A stretch of 64,000 nt of DNA from Strongylocentrotus purpuratus. Its lineage: Eukaryota > Echinodermata > Echinoidea > Camarodonta > Strongylocentrotidae. The notes beneath the pieces were generated by a model, which saw only the letters and a program-made list of their open reading frames with translations, made no database searches and had not been told where the DNA came from. Positions 34,260 through 47,986 of the stretch are shown here, piece by piece. The translations under genes and the position numbers were made by a program. The stretch covers positions 34,373,807 through 34,437,806 of the forward strand of contig NW_022145610.1 of NCBI RefSeq assembly GCF_000002235.5, read 5' to 3'. The first letter of the stretch is position 1. Every line of letters starts with the position of its first letter.

Positions 34260-35875
34260 ACTACGTGCAAAACGAATGCGATTTTCTGACGAAGATAAGA
34301 AGAATATTTATGGGGCAGAATGTGAACGAAAACAAGGCAATGACGAAGGTCGTCATTGCAATAACATGCAGCCTTTTCACACACAGCTAAAATTCATCGT
34401 ATCTAGAGATGATTAGTATAAACGTGTTTAACTCAACAGTTTTAAACATGTTTATAGAAAATTTTCCCTGTGTGAACATCGTTTATACGATGTTGGGATA
34501 GATAATAATTTTACCCCCCCCCCCCCCCCACCCTGAAAATGATCTCCCCCTAAAAATTACACAACTTATTATCGGGGTTGACTTCCCCTTTAATGAACAG
34601 GGGGTATTGTTCTTGGTTGTCCCGGGGGGGGGGTCAATGTCCTATATAGGGGTTAAGTTTCAGAGATGGGGGTAATCGTCATCGGGGGTAATTTTCTGGG
34701 CGTAGTTTGAGTCGTCGAGGGGTAATTGTCATTTGGGTAATTATCCTTGGGAGTAGTTTTCTGGCGTGTAATTGTCCTTATTATGATAGGCGAATAAGGT
34801 GGGAGGCCGGGATTGAAGCCCCCCCCCCCCCCCCCTCCCCCCGAAGAATGTTGCAATGATGTTTGACCGTTCGTTCGAGCAACCGACAATTTCGGGTAAC
34901 GATGTGGTCTATTGATTTGTAATTTAATGTAGGCCTACTAGTCATGAAGTTAAATTTTGTGACAAAATTAGATATGATTGATATTAAGAAATGCTTGAAG
35001 TTCGGTTCTCCGACAGTGATCCCAATGACAAAAAATAGGTCCGGCTTTTAAAAAGTTGCCAGGGTTGGTATAGATTTGCAAAAAGTTTGTATTCATGTTG
35101 TGTCGCCTTTTAATCCAGCGTCGTGGCTTTGTAGCGAAAAGAGTGCTTGTTTATAATACGATACAGGATGTTTCTTCGATTACACCCCTCCTTTTCCCCA
35201 TTTTTCTTTTAGTCTCCCTCTTCAATTTTATATCCTTCTTTCTTAATACTTCTATTTTTTAGGCTATAATTTTTTTTCAATTTTTTTTCAATTGTTTGTG
35301 TGTTAATTTACCAACATGACCAACATGAATCATGACATTTTCGCTGCCATAAATTTCCCTCAGTTGACTGTGAATAAAATAAATATAGGGGTAGAAACTA
35401 AAATCCCAGTCTGTTGTTTCATGTGAAATAAACCTATATGAATGGCTATCGAAAGAGTAGTATAAATAATACATTAAGGGCATACGCCTGTCAGGCCTTT
35501 CAAATTGCTAAGGTGATTCTTACGTTGTTAGTTTTGCGAAAGTTTTATGGCGAATAAAAGGTGAACATTTTTCATCTCTATCCATAACATAAATATCTCT
35601 CGGCAATAAAATGAATGAATATTGAATAAATAAATAGATGAATGGATGAATTTAACATGTAGCATTATGTAGAAAATGTGGGGGGGGGTGGGGGCAGTGG
35701 CGGATCCCGGGGGGCCCGGCCCCCCCCCCCCCCTTGAGAAAAAAAATCATGTAAAATCACGTGATTTTTACCTTTTTTGGGGGTTGGGCCCCCCCCCCCC
35801 CCTGGCGCTCAAGGGGGGGGGGGTGCAAATTGAATTTTTTTTTTGAGGATCAAAAAAAAAAAAAATGTGCTCACT

Positions 35876-35909
<34 letters not shown>

Positions 35910-36590
35910 ATGGAAGTGAATCGACGACTTCGTTTTCAAGATCATTTCGGAAAGTTTTATCTTTCAAGTTGAACTATTATTATTGAATGCATAAAATACT
36001 GCATAATTTAGAACAACTAGAAAACAAAAAACACAACAACTTGAAGTCTTGAACAAATAATCAAACAGGAAACCACATTTGCGTCACATAGGCCTACCCT
36101 AAAATTGTAATGATGATGATTAAGACGATGTCGGCGATGATGATAATTCCTATGACGAAAATGCTATGCTTTTCCAACCAATATCCTAAAAATATACGCT
36201 AATTTATTTTTTAATCAAGATTTGAGAGATGTCGAGAATAATTTGCAGTTTAAAAAAAAAATTAAAAAAATGAAGTGCCATTACTCTCTTTCCAAAGTGT
36301 TTACTTTAATAGTGGTATTTTTTTTTTGACAAAATGTTGTTATTGTGGATTTTTTTTTCTTCCCCTCTCCCGATTAGCGATAGAACACTGAAGATTTGAC
36401 TGAACACATTATTAAAACATCATAGACAAGTCGCAGGATTTTCCAAAGGCAGTAAAAAATTGTTTTTCCAGATCAGAAACTGATAAATAACAGTGCACTT
36501 GCATTAGGCCTACAGAGGCAAGGGAAGAAATAAAGAAAGAAATATCAATTATCAAAATAACATGTAGATCGAATTCTACTGGGAAGCAAT
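34260..36590. other. Low-complexity intergenic region
   Basis: C/G runs at about 34515, 34625, 34820, 35700-35830 and a C(33) run at 35877-35909, plus GGGTAATTGTC-type repeats at 34665-34770. CAGTGGCGGATCCCGG at 35695 looks like a hAT-style end, but no partner end was found. No gene. Confidence 0.6.
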
Positions 36591-36599
36591 TTGATTTGG

Positions 36600-36990
36600 C
36601 CTAACGTGTACCCGAGATGTTTCCTTTTTCTATACTTTTGATGCGCGCCCACCATCGGGCGGAATTAGGGCGGGTCTAGGCGGAATTAGGCAAGGAAAAT
36701 GCCTCACGCAGACGGCGCGCTACGGACAATCGCTTATGATTTCGGGCGTAAGAATGGCATAGCTAGATTTGCTAGAATTTCGGCAACAAATTGGTATACA
36801 TTAGCGCCTGTATAATTCATTTTCAGAGAAGTTATCTGAGAAAAACTGCCCATCGGGCGGAAACCGGGCAGGGTACGGTACCTCACAGCAAGTATGCAAT
36901 GCTAGAGGTCAATACGCATTACTTAGCTTTGACTCTCTATACTTTGCTCGAGTGGGACTCTTGGCGGACCATATCGTGATTGCTGAGATT
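36600..36990 (+). promoter_or_regulatory. VARS2: Putative promoter / 5' non-coding exon of VARS2
   Basis: A CpG- and GC-box-rich segment in otherwise A/T-rich DNA. The 12-mer CATCGGGCGGAA occurs at 36653 and 36851, each holding a GGGCGG Sp1-like box. GATTGTAAGT at 36987-36996 offers a splice donor, so the transcript may begin here and splice to 37712 or 37756. No TATA box is evident. Inferred from composition and position only. Confidence 0.45.
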
Positions 36991-37785
36991 GTAAGTATTT
37001 TTAGGAAGCATAATTTACCTCGTTAGTGTACCAGTAAAAATCAGAATATATGAAAATCGAAATATATTATAAGTAAGCAATGCAGTGGCAAGATAAGCCC
37101 GAACTAAAGCACAATCATTGAAAATTGTTATTAACAGTCCGACGTGCTCGAATTCATGTTTGTGAAGTAGACTGCTTGAGTGAATTTCGGTGTGATGTTG
37201 TGTGATTCATTGTACAGGTCAACAAATCCACTGTTATTCGACTGATAAACAATAGATCTACTTCTGTTACAAAGTTTAGTATGTAATCAAATATGATATC
37301 TTAACTCTTTGTGATTAAGTTAGCAATAGTTGTATTAATATTGGTAACAGTTTCGCTCCTTCAGTTCAATTTAACTTTTTAAGGAACGATGTTAATTGCA
37401 CCCTAGGCTAGCCTGTCAGTGTAGGTGTCATCATTTATCACTAAACTTAAAGTGCTGATTTTTAGTGAATTCTGGTGAGTTATGTCTAGCAGTGTTTAAG
37501 AGTTTTGAGAATCAACAGAGGATATCCTAATGGTTTTTTCCTACACTCAAACAGTGCAGTATTAAGAATTTAATTAAATGTTGATTATTCAACTTCTGTT
37601 CTTTATCTGTCACGGCTTGGATTCAAATACGTCTTTTTAACTGGGTAAAGCCTCATCAGTATTGACACTGTTCTCCTTGAGGGCCCTACAATCATATTTT
37701 TTGGCTTTCAGGATTTTTTTAAAAATACCTTTGATTTGTTTGTTTCCTCATCCAGCCTTGTGAAAGAACACAAGTGAGTTCCACC

Positions 37786-37833
37786 ATGCCAGCATGCTTC
37801 ACAGGGGCATCCAACAGTGGTACGTACCTCTGA
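37786..37833 (+). promoter_or_regulatory. Upstream ORF overlapping the VARS2 start
   Basis: The first ATG after the acceptor at 37755 is at 37786 in the context CCACCATG, a strong initiation context. It opens a 15-codon frame ending at TGA 37831-37833. That frame is out of phase with, and overlaps, the main ATG at 37794 (context CAGCATGC, also A at -3). Ribosomes initiating at the first ATG would terminate inside the main ORF, so it could lower VARS2 output. Confidence 0.5.
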
Positions 37834-38250
37834 AGAACAGCCCAGCTCTGTGGCTTGTTCACATTCAAAGGGGAAGATGCTTTATCGGCTACAAGCAGGT
37901 TCACACTACCTTGAGTAAACGTTTCCTAGGACACTCCAGCTACAGCAATGTACAAGGTGCTCCTAGAACAGCATACCTGATTAACAGGAGGGGACTTCAC
38001 ACTAGCCAGTGTGAGTGTACTTCAGATGGCTCTAGTTCGTCTCCTGGTGTGGACTCAACCTCGTCTGGAGCCGGAGACAGGCAGAGAGCCAAGGCGGAGA
38101 AACGAAGGAGGCGGAGGGAGAAGATTGATGAGATCCAGAGAGATGGGGAGGAGGCTCCTGGAAGCAGGAGGCAAGGAGCTGGCCAGAAGAGCTGGAGCAA
38201 GAAGGAGATTGTCACCTATGATATACCCACTCCTCCAGGAGAAAAGAAAG
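37794..38250 (+). CDS. VARS2: VARS2 coding exon 1: mitochondrial-type leader and basic helix
   Basis: Residues 1-152. The first 75 or so residues have many Arg/Lys/Ser/Tyr and almost no acidic residues ([15 protein letters not shown]..., then [15 protein letters not shown]), as in matrix-targeting peptides. A Ser/Gly linker ([15 protein letters not shown]) follows, then the helix [16 protein letters not shown] and [16 protein letters not shown], which aligns in order with the pre-catalytic segment of VARS2 proteins. The donor is AAG/GTATTG. The 5' acceptor is either 37711 (TTTCAG) or 37755 (CATCCAG). Confidence 0.85.
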
Positions 38251-41200
38251 GTATTGCTCAAGCGTTATTGATCAAAGGCAATGGGTCATGATACTATTTT
38301 TAGCTATGTGGGAACCAGGTAGTTCTGTATAAGATAGTAATTAGAGGATTCATTAATCAATTGTTAAGAGTGCACATCACGGCACTTACCTCTGTTGAAG
38401 ATTATAGACAACAAGAAAATTTAATTGGAAAACTACCGGTACAAATCCTTTGGAATTATTTATAATTTTTTCTTCTGATTTCTTCACCATCATATACATG
38501 TACATTAATATAGTGTTGACAAAAAAAAAAGTTGTTTTGAACACTGAGTATAAAAATGGATTTGCATTAAAACCCATGTATACTTGTCCATTTTCTACTA
38601 GTATACATGTTACACATTAGAACATTTCCATGTGTAGCAATCTCAATTTGAACCTCATTGCATTACACCAATCTTATTTTCCTTGAAATGGATGCTACAT
38701 GTATTGAGCCTTGAGCAGTTCTTCAGGCTTATGTTTGTTGTTCTGTTTGTAACACATATCCAAAAAGAAGGAAGTAATATATGTTTGTGTGGATTAAATG
38801 CTTAAACATATGTGAACTAACTCATCACCACCCTTCTTGTTGTTTTGATGTAGATGTGAGCGTGGCCCTTCCTAGATCATACAGTCCCAGCTATGTGGAA
38901 GCATGTTGGTATGACTGGTGGCACAAGATGGGATTCTTCAAACCAGAATCTCTGGTAAGCTTTTATGATAATAATAATAATAATAATAATAGTTCATTCT
39001 TATATAGCGCTTTTCAGTACCTCAGGCCCTCTCAAAGCACTTTACAGATACCCCATTCATCAAATTGAGGCTTACCCGCACACAATGTATGTACATTCTC
39101 CACTTCCTGGGGAGCTTTCCAGCCAGGCGTCATTTTTACAAGCGCACACTTGCTAATCTAACCACTTTAGCTTTTGCATCCTACCGGGTACGCATTTAAC
39201 ACTTAGGTGGAGAGTGGCAAATGTAGATCAATGTTCCAAGAAGGAGTAGTATTGCAAGACCTTCATTGCACACCGAATAGGGGGAAGAGTTTAATTCAGA
39301 ATTGATTTTTGACTGCACGCAGTCGAAGTTCCATCTAGTTCTTATGTTTATTGAGAGCTGATTTGAGGAGATAACCACCTATCAGTGACCTTGCAGGGAG
39401 GTCTAATCCCCTGGCAAAACTAGTGCGGTGGGGATTTAAAGTAGTTAGCATTCCATGTGTGCTTTTCATGCCACTACATTCTACTGGTTTTATCATAATT
39501 ATATTCCTTCTAAAGTATAATTTACTGCATGCTATGTTTTGTGTAGGCAAAATGGCGGAATCCAGTGGAAGAGAAGGAGCCCTTTGTGATGTGTCTCCCT
39601 CCACCCAATGTTACCGGTGTCCTTCATCTTGGCCACACCCTAACAACTACCATCCAAGATAGCCTCATCAGATGGTCAGTTTAACAGTGCTACCACAAAT
39701 GTTTCGGTGACAATTGCTCCAGGCTTCATATAGATCGTCAAAGATATAAGATTGAGATGGGGTGCAGTTGGATTTTACACATTTAGTCTAGGGTTAGGGA
39801 TGGCATTAGGAATAGTGTGTGGTCCAGGTTGATGTCAGAATTCTGTTACTATACAAAATTGATAGCAGAGTAATTGTCACCAGAGAAAGTGTCTTACAAC
39901 TGAGTATAACAACATTTTCAATAATGATTATTTTAAAAAACATTTTCAATACCGATAATAACCCTTTAAAAGAAATTTTCAATAATAATCCTTTAAGATC
40001 CAAGCAAGTGGCATTCCTGCCCCCCCCCCCCCCCAAAAAAAAGCCATGCTGGTTACATAGTCCATCTTTTCACATGGCTCAGATTCCAATTTGTAAGTTT
40101 TGTGTGCATTAATCAAGAGTTGTAAGCAAAATATGGTAAATCTTAGGGATTTTGGGTGACCCTATTTGTGTCAGGTATATTCGAATCTCCAATTTCATCA
40201 CTGACTGACTGACTGACTTCAATAAGCACTGTTCATAAGATATTACATGTTTATAATATTTCTTCACAGCATAGACATTTTTGATATCCTTAACTTTTTG
40301 TTGTATTACCCAGGAAGAGAATGGTGGGTGTTCCCTCTCTGTGGATACCAGGTTGTGACCATGCAGGCATCGCCACACAGGTAGTGGTTGAGAAGCAGAT
40401 ACATCATGAGAAAGGGATCACCAGGCAAGACATGGGAAGGGAGGAGTTTATCAAGGAGGTCTGGAGGTGGAAGGAAGAGTGAGTTTTCTTTCTATCTTTA
40501 TGTTTGTGTTCGTTTGATTCTGTCCATCTTTCTATTCTTACTTGCTTTTGATTCATATTTTCATTTATTCTTGCCTTTTGTTTTTGTCAAAATGATTCTC
40601 TAGGTTTTGATTCTTGTTTTCATTCTTAACTCTGATTCTTACCTTGGCTTTTGTTGTTATTTTTTTTATTCTGAACTCTTTTCTTACTGGATTTTTTTTT
40701 TATTGGTTTCTTTGATTTTTTTTTTTACTTTTCTTTGTTTATTCATGTCATCATTTAATTCTTTATTCTTCATGTTGTTTTTTCTTTAAATTCAGTCTGT
40801 AGTAATTCAATCTTTCATTGATTAATTCATTCATGCTATCAAGTCATTTGTAAACGTTGTCTTTATTTGTTAGTTATATGGTTTCTCTGATCTATATAGG
40901 AAAGGAGGTGAGATATACCAGCAGTTGAGGCAGCTAGGAGCATCATTAGACTGGGACCGAGATAACTTCACCATGGATCAAGTAGGATACTTGTTAAAAC
41001 TAATATTAATAAGCCAGTTCACAGTTGCAGTATGAGCATGAGCAAATAAAGGTCATTGCAGACCAAATTGTGAAATACACAGAGACAAAACACTGGATAC
41101 ATGCTCATGTAAGATATGTAATCATTATTCATTTATGCACAAGCAGTGCACACCGTGATGCGCAGGTGGAAGTATACTTTGAAAAGGGGAAACAAAGGCT

Positions 41201-43623
41201 ATTTATGTAGCACCACCACGCTGTAGGAGTGATTATTTCAAAATGTACAAAGTGGGACCTCTTCATGTTTTAAAGATCTGTGGATATTCAGGGTCATTTG
41301 GGACATGTGCTAACCCTGAACTGGTCTATTAGAGTGATCATTACCAATTCTACATGTATTTTATATCTTAGTGATCAGTGTGCATGTAACAATGTAGTCC
41401 AGAATCTGGCCGATTTAATTTTCATCTCCACCACACCACACCAACGCAATACGACCTCCCCTACTTACTTGCTGCCAGCCGAAGATGGCGTGATCCTTGA
41501 ATTAGGACGCCCAAGTGGGCCATATGGCTGGTGAGCGTATAAGTTCGTTAATAACGCCATCTTCGGCGGCTTGAATCAAGTGTAGGGAATAGAAAGAACT
41601 GGTCAGATTCTGGTCTAGCAACAATGTGCCGGAGTGACTTTGTGTATAGTTCAGTGGGGATCTGTCTAGAAGTAAGATCACAAAGAACAATAATAGTATG
41701 CATTATAATGAGTGAAATGTACATGTGTAAAGAGTTACGTATATAGTAATAATAATAATACGAAAAATTTATATAGCGCTTGTGACATAAAAGTTTCAAA
41801 GGCTGTACACAAATCAAAATTACTTCAAGAAAAATCAATATTACTGATGGAATTAACATTACCAGTACTTAAATTACCAATAAAACAAAATATTACTAGC
41901 ATAACTTAACAAATTAACATTACTTAAATTACCAAGCAGATCAAATATAACTAACATTACTAACAAAATTAACAAAATATGTAAACTCCTTGGAAATTAA
42001 CATATTATATCATTACATGTATATCAATAATACTAGCAATAATTTAAAAGACATAATGAAGGCATTGTAAAACTTATTCAAACTTATTTTATAGTTATAT
42101 ATAGTTATATAGTTAAATATATGTTTAATGCTGTGGTTGCTTTCTTCGCCTCTCTGTGTGGTCGCTTACACTTGAATGATCTTGAATGGAACGCGGCACA
42201 GGAAGATTATTTGTGTGGCATATAAAGATTTGATATATTTGTGAAAAGCTTGATTAAAATATTCAAGATTTTCAGATGGAATATATTAAGAATTCATTTA
42301 TGCATCTTCAGTGTTCATAATATATGTCTTCAGGGTCAATATGAATGTGATATGGAGATATATTTGAAAGTAGTATTCTGTGTTTTGTTTTTAGAAATTC
42401 TCCCATGCAGTACGGGAAGCATTTGTACGTCTCCATGACGATGGCATCATCTACCGGTCAAGTCAGCTGGTTAACTGGTCTTGTACTCTTAACTCTGCTA
42501 TTTCTGATATTGAGGTAAATCAAAGGTATTCCGTAACTTTCCCTTGAATCAAGACAAAAATAGCTGATTTGCTTATGTTGCAAGCATGATTTCAAAGTTT
42601 TGGTCAAATATGAATCGTTTGTCAGTTTTATAGGCCAATTGCTCATATAGGTAACACGGTATTTACAATTGAAAGATGAAATATTGTGTGAATACCACGT
42701 ATATGTTTGAGCGTTGAGAAGCCTCTCTGTATAATCAACAAGCATACATATGGAACACAATGTAATTCTGCCTTGGCTGGAAACTTGCAGCCAAGTACTA
42801 GCCAAGATTGAGAGCGACTGATCAAGTGCAGCGCTCCGCTAAAAACACTGTACCATTACCACAAAATGAATATTTGTAGTTATATATAAATTGAACATTT
42901 TAGGGGGCATTCTCATTTATGCTGCTTTTTGGAGCCAGCTAGTTAAAGGCATCGTTTAACTATGTTAAATCTGAGATGCACGGCCCTACGTGTTATCAGT
43001 GTCTGTGAAATAGTGTGATTTTTAAGCCCTAAAAAAATTGCGCTTCAAAATGATCAAGAAGTGCCTCAAAAAAGTAAAATTCTTTGAGTGAACAGTTTTA
43101 TCATACAATAGACTGTAGTGTTATGAAAACCGTTTGGCAAACAGTTTTTGAAATTTGTAATTCCAATCATAAATATCTTGATAATCAGACAGGCGATCGG
43201 CTTGTAAAAGTCATGGGGTTCCTGACTGACCTAAAGGTTTATAATTATCATTGCAGCATGAGCTAAATCCAGGATTTTGTTCCAAAATCTGAGACAAAGT
43301 TACCGGATCCCTTTAACTGGTCTTGCACCCTCAGCTCGGCCATTTTGATATTGAGAAAAAATCTGGGATAGAAATGAGGATTTTTAGCAGCTTTTGGTAT
43401 ACTGTCCATGCCATCAATCAGTACCAAGCCTTCTTGTCAAAGTCTTTCTTTGCTGCTGATATTTATTCACTCATAATTATAGAAATGTTTTGATACAGGT
43501 TTAAATTTCCTACTAGAAACAATGCAATGATCTGGCGCTGCTCAGTGGCTACCGGGCTCACGATCAATTGGGCAAAAAGAATTTCTGTTTCGGTTTAATA
43601 AAATTTGGAGTGGACTATTAGGC

Positions 43624-43658
<35 letters not shown>

Positions 43659-46600
43659 CTTATACCATGATTAGTATAAGGTGACTTTCCGTTTACAGAA
43701 GAGCAAAGAATGAATTCAAGAGAAAAGAACGAACCTGTGATGTGTCTCCTTTTATTGAATAACGTAAACATTAGCCATAGAATTGAAGTTTATTCTAATA
43801 AAAATGCACTTTAAAAGACGAAAAATTTGCTGAATATTTTGTCTTTATTTTAATGCTATTTGTATTTTCTATAACCAGGTTGATCAAATGTCGCTTCCTG
43901 GCCGTTCATCACTGAAGGTCCCTGGTTACGCTGATCCTGTGGAGTTTGGGGTTCTTACCTACTTTGCTTATCCCATAGAGGGCTCCGGTAAGTTGATTTC
44001 CCTTCATGCTGTGGTTGATGTTTTATCGCCTATCATTTTATACTTGAAATGCTGATTAAAGTTAACAATAGTGATATACTGAAAAGATGATTGGTACTAC
44101 AAAGTCGGAGAATAGCGTTGAAAAGAGCCATACTAAAGCTTGTCGACTTGCACTCATCAGAGTAAAATGCAAGAATGAACAGAAAGCCGAAATCGATCAA
44201 TATAAACGTAAAATAAAAGGAACAAGGCGTGAATATAACGAGCGCTGATTGGCTGTCTAAGGTAACTGTAAATTCGCTAAAATAATACAAGTGTCTGAAC
44301 AGACTCTTTCTGTCTGCATAGAAGCGGATCGGTCAACTGAATGTGTGATATAAAATAAATCAAACAGCAGCAAGGCATATACATTTTTCTGATATATGCA
44401 TGAACCATGTTTGTTCAGGGCTCCTTCTCAAATCTGATGTGGCGCAGTAAACCGCTGCAACCAAAATACTTCTGTGATTGTTTCTAGCATACCATCCAAT
44501 CTTCATCCCAAAACACAATTTTATGTGTGTAATTGATTGTAGTATTGTATTTTCTTTTTATGTCCCTTTTTTGTTTTTTGTGTGTACATTTTTAGGTTCA
44601 CCTACCTATAAGTTTTTGTAAATTTTTTGATGATCCAACCACTTCGTAATTTCCTTTAATGTATTTTCCATTTTATTGGTTTATCTATGTTTGCAAGAAA
44701 CTATTGTATTCTTTGGTTATGTATTTTTTTATGAAAGTGGTGAATAAATTCAATTCAATTCAAATGTCATTTTTTTAGACCCTTTTACTGCTCTCTAAAA
44801 TGGCTCTAGAGGGCTAGGAATCTATTTCAGAGCTGTCAACCATTATGTTTTTCCCGGAATTATTCTGCTTGTTCTCCAAATTACGTAGTACATTTTTTCT
44901 TCATAAAATAGGTTTTTACATTTTTGGGGGTTTTGTTTTGTTTTGAAAACTAAAGTTAAAATATACTTGAAGAGAAGTTTATTCTCAAAAAGAATGAAAC
45001 GCTGATAATACCAAAATAATGACCCCCAAAATACTGACTTGTAAATAAACTATACATGTAGGTCCTAATATGGTAAAAAACAGCATGAGGAATGAACATT
45101 TCTGCATTGGAAGTGTGTCCACGTGGTTGTAAGTTTTGTTTTAATAAATTCCTTTTTTTTGCTTGAAATTCCGTTTTTGCTTAAAATTCCTTTTTTTTTT
45201 GCCATCATGGTTCCTTTTTTTGGTTGTACAAGGTTGGCAGCTCTGCTATTTTCTTTGATCATGATTGTTACGATTTCAAAACTCTATTACAGATGCAGAG
45301 ATAGTCGTAGCTACCACCCGCCCGGAGACGATGCTTGGTGATACTGGGATAGCGGTTCATCCCCATGACGACAGATACAGCCATCTGATTGGTCAGTCAG
45401 CTGTCCATCCTTTCACTGGACGTAGAGTACCGGTCATAGCCGATGAGGCAGTGGACATGGCCTATGGCACCGGTCAGTACTCTCATCTTACTTAAATGAT
45501 ATTTCCAGAGAGCTTGAAACTGAAACTCCATGATATTTAACTTTTTAATCATAGTAATACTCGCACCCAGTTTTCTTGGCAGAACTTCTTACTTGTACTT
45601 AATCAAAGTCTAGGGCAATTATCCCCTGCACAAGTACCCCCAAGACAACACCTGGTTCCCCCTAGGACAAATGCCCATTTAACGGTTGCCCTATGAACGA
45701 CCTCATTTCTCTCAATCAGAATAGCAGAGAGGTAATTGTATGACAGCTTAATTTCACAGAGGGCAGATGTCTTAGGGACTAATTTTGCTGCTTATAGTTC
45801 TGTGAAATGATTTTGTATAATATCATTTCTAGTGATAGGATATTTTAAATTTCAACCAAAAAAAAAGTACTTAGAGACACAAGTAATATCCTTTAAGCTT
45901 TAAAAAACTGTGAAAATGATGAATGAATAATATAAATAGATTTTACTCCAACTTTCTGGCCTCAAAAATAAATGTTACAAATTTCAATGCTAAATCACAG
46001 CTATGACTCAGAATCTCACCATGTATAGTCTTGAATTGCAGGCGCTGTGAAGATCACTCCTGCTCATGATTACAACGACTGTGAGATGGGACGGAGGCAT
46101 GACCTTGACTCTCTCAATGTCATTGACGAGGAAGGCAAAATCGTAGCTGAGGGAACTGAGTTCCAGGTATAATAAATCAAAGAATATTCCGTCATTGTAC
46201 AATGCATGTAGCACATTGTTTCATAACATCTCTGTATTTTGGAAGTGCTTTTGAAATGATCATTGTTCTGATAAGGATGTTGGCATTCATTAGCCTGTTC
46301 AAAGTGAGGGAAATTTATCAAGAAAAGTATCAACTAACTACTTTTCATAAGGTCAGTTGAGTTAATAGCTAGCCAATCATCAGTGCATTCTCTCTATAAG
46401 CCCTGCACCTAGGTATATGATTTTCACATGATGCAATGTTCAGACGAGAACATGACCCTGAATTTTTATCGAGGTCTATTTGAAACAGTGCTCAAACATA
46501 CTTTTCGATATACAGCTTTTCGCTATTCAGTATTCTGACTGGACAACATTAATTACTTTTCATAAAACTACGGTATATGGTTTTCAAATTGCCATTCAGT

Positions 46601-47946
46601 GAATGTTGGTAAAGTCAAACCTGCTTTAGTGACCACCTGTATAGAAAGACCACCTGTCGACACATACCACATATTTTGTTTCCCTTGAAATGATTCCTCA
46701 TTGAAACATGTACTAAAGGAACTATACATAAAGACCAATTGCCTATGAAGACCACTTTTCTTGTCTCTTTTGGGTGGTCTTTATAGACAGGTATCACTGT
46801 AGTCTGAATGGGGAACCATTTAACTCGCCTCGATGAAGTCTGGCAAATTAAAAAAAAAGGTAGATTACTGTCATGCCAGAGGAAATAAGTGACATGGCAG
46901 GAAATCCACGGTACAGTGAATTATCCACTAGACCACAACACCTCTACCCCAAGACGAGTTGATTTGTTTTAATTAATTGTTTAATGAATATCTAACATTG
47001 AGTCCCTGTCAGGGATTTGCAAGCCCTCAAATCTTTTCTCCAAACTAACCTGTAGCAGCAAGAAAGTTTTGCAAAATTTCATATCAAAAGATTCTCTATG
47101 AGTGAAAATTGAAGCCCTCCTTTTGTACACAACAGATTGTGTGAATAAAATGCTGCCAGTTGAAAAATTCAAATTTGAAAAGAAAAATGACTGTTATTTT
47201 GCCACTTTAATTTGAGGAGTGTATTCAATTATACTTTTCACCATGCAAATCCCTGCAATGTCGTTTAAGTGTGAACATTAATGTACATGTATTTCTTGTG
47301 AATGTGTTCATACAAAGGGAATGAAGCGGTTTGTTGCCCGCCAGGCCGTCATTCAAGCACTCAAAGATAGAGGCTTGTATAGAAGAACAGAGGATAACCC
47401 TATGTCTCTCCCAATTTGTAGGTAAGATGTCATTATTAGTATTATCTTATCTTAAAAATCACATGCGTTTGATTTCACTATTTAGAAGGGTTTGCAGTAT
47501 GGATTTCAGTTGTTTTTATCTTCCCTTCATAAAGGAAAAGAGCAAGTTAACGTATATACAGTACTCAATATTTTTTATACACAGATCTGAAACTTTGATC
47601 CGACTGTAAACTATTTATTGCCCTTGCAATAGAAATTCCAAAATCTGATGTTATGATTAACTAAAACAGCAGTATGCTGTGTTTTACTTCAATTCTATGA
47701 AATATATTTTGTGACTCAATATGACAATATGACAAAGAATTAAGAAGTAAGCTAAACAATGAAACAAAAGCATATTGCGATTCTAAATTTATTAACCTGT
47801 TGTATGATAAGCCATCAGACATTCATGTTTTATCAAGATTCAAGTGATATTAAATACATCTACTGGTAGGTTAAAAATTTTTTTAGATACTCATTGTCTC
47901 AAAAAAAATTGTTATTGATAGATGTATCATTGTCTGTCTGTCTCTC

Positions 47947-47986
<40 letters not shown>

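Noticed and set aside
35694..35910. Second hAT element beginning CAGTGGCGGATCC
   Set aside because: Only one end is recognisable. No inverted partner or 8-bp duplication found among the homopolymers.
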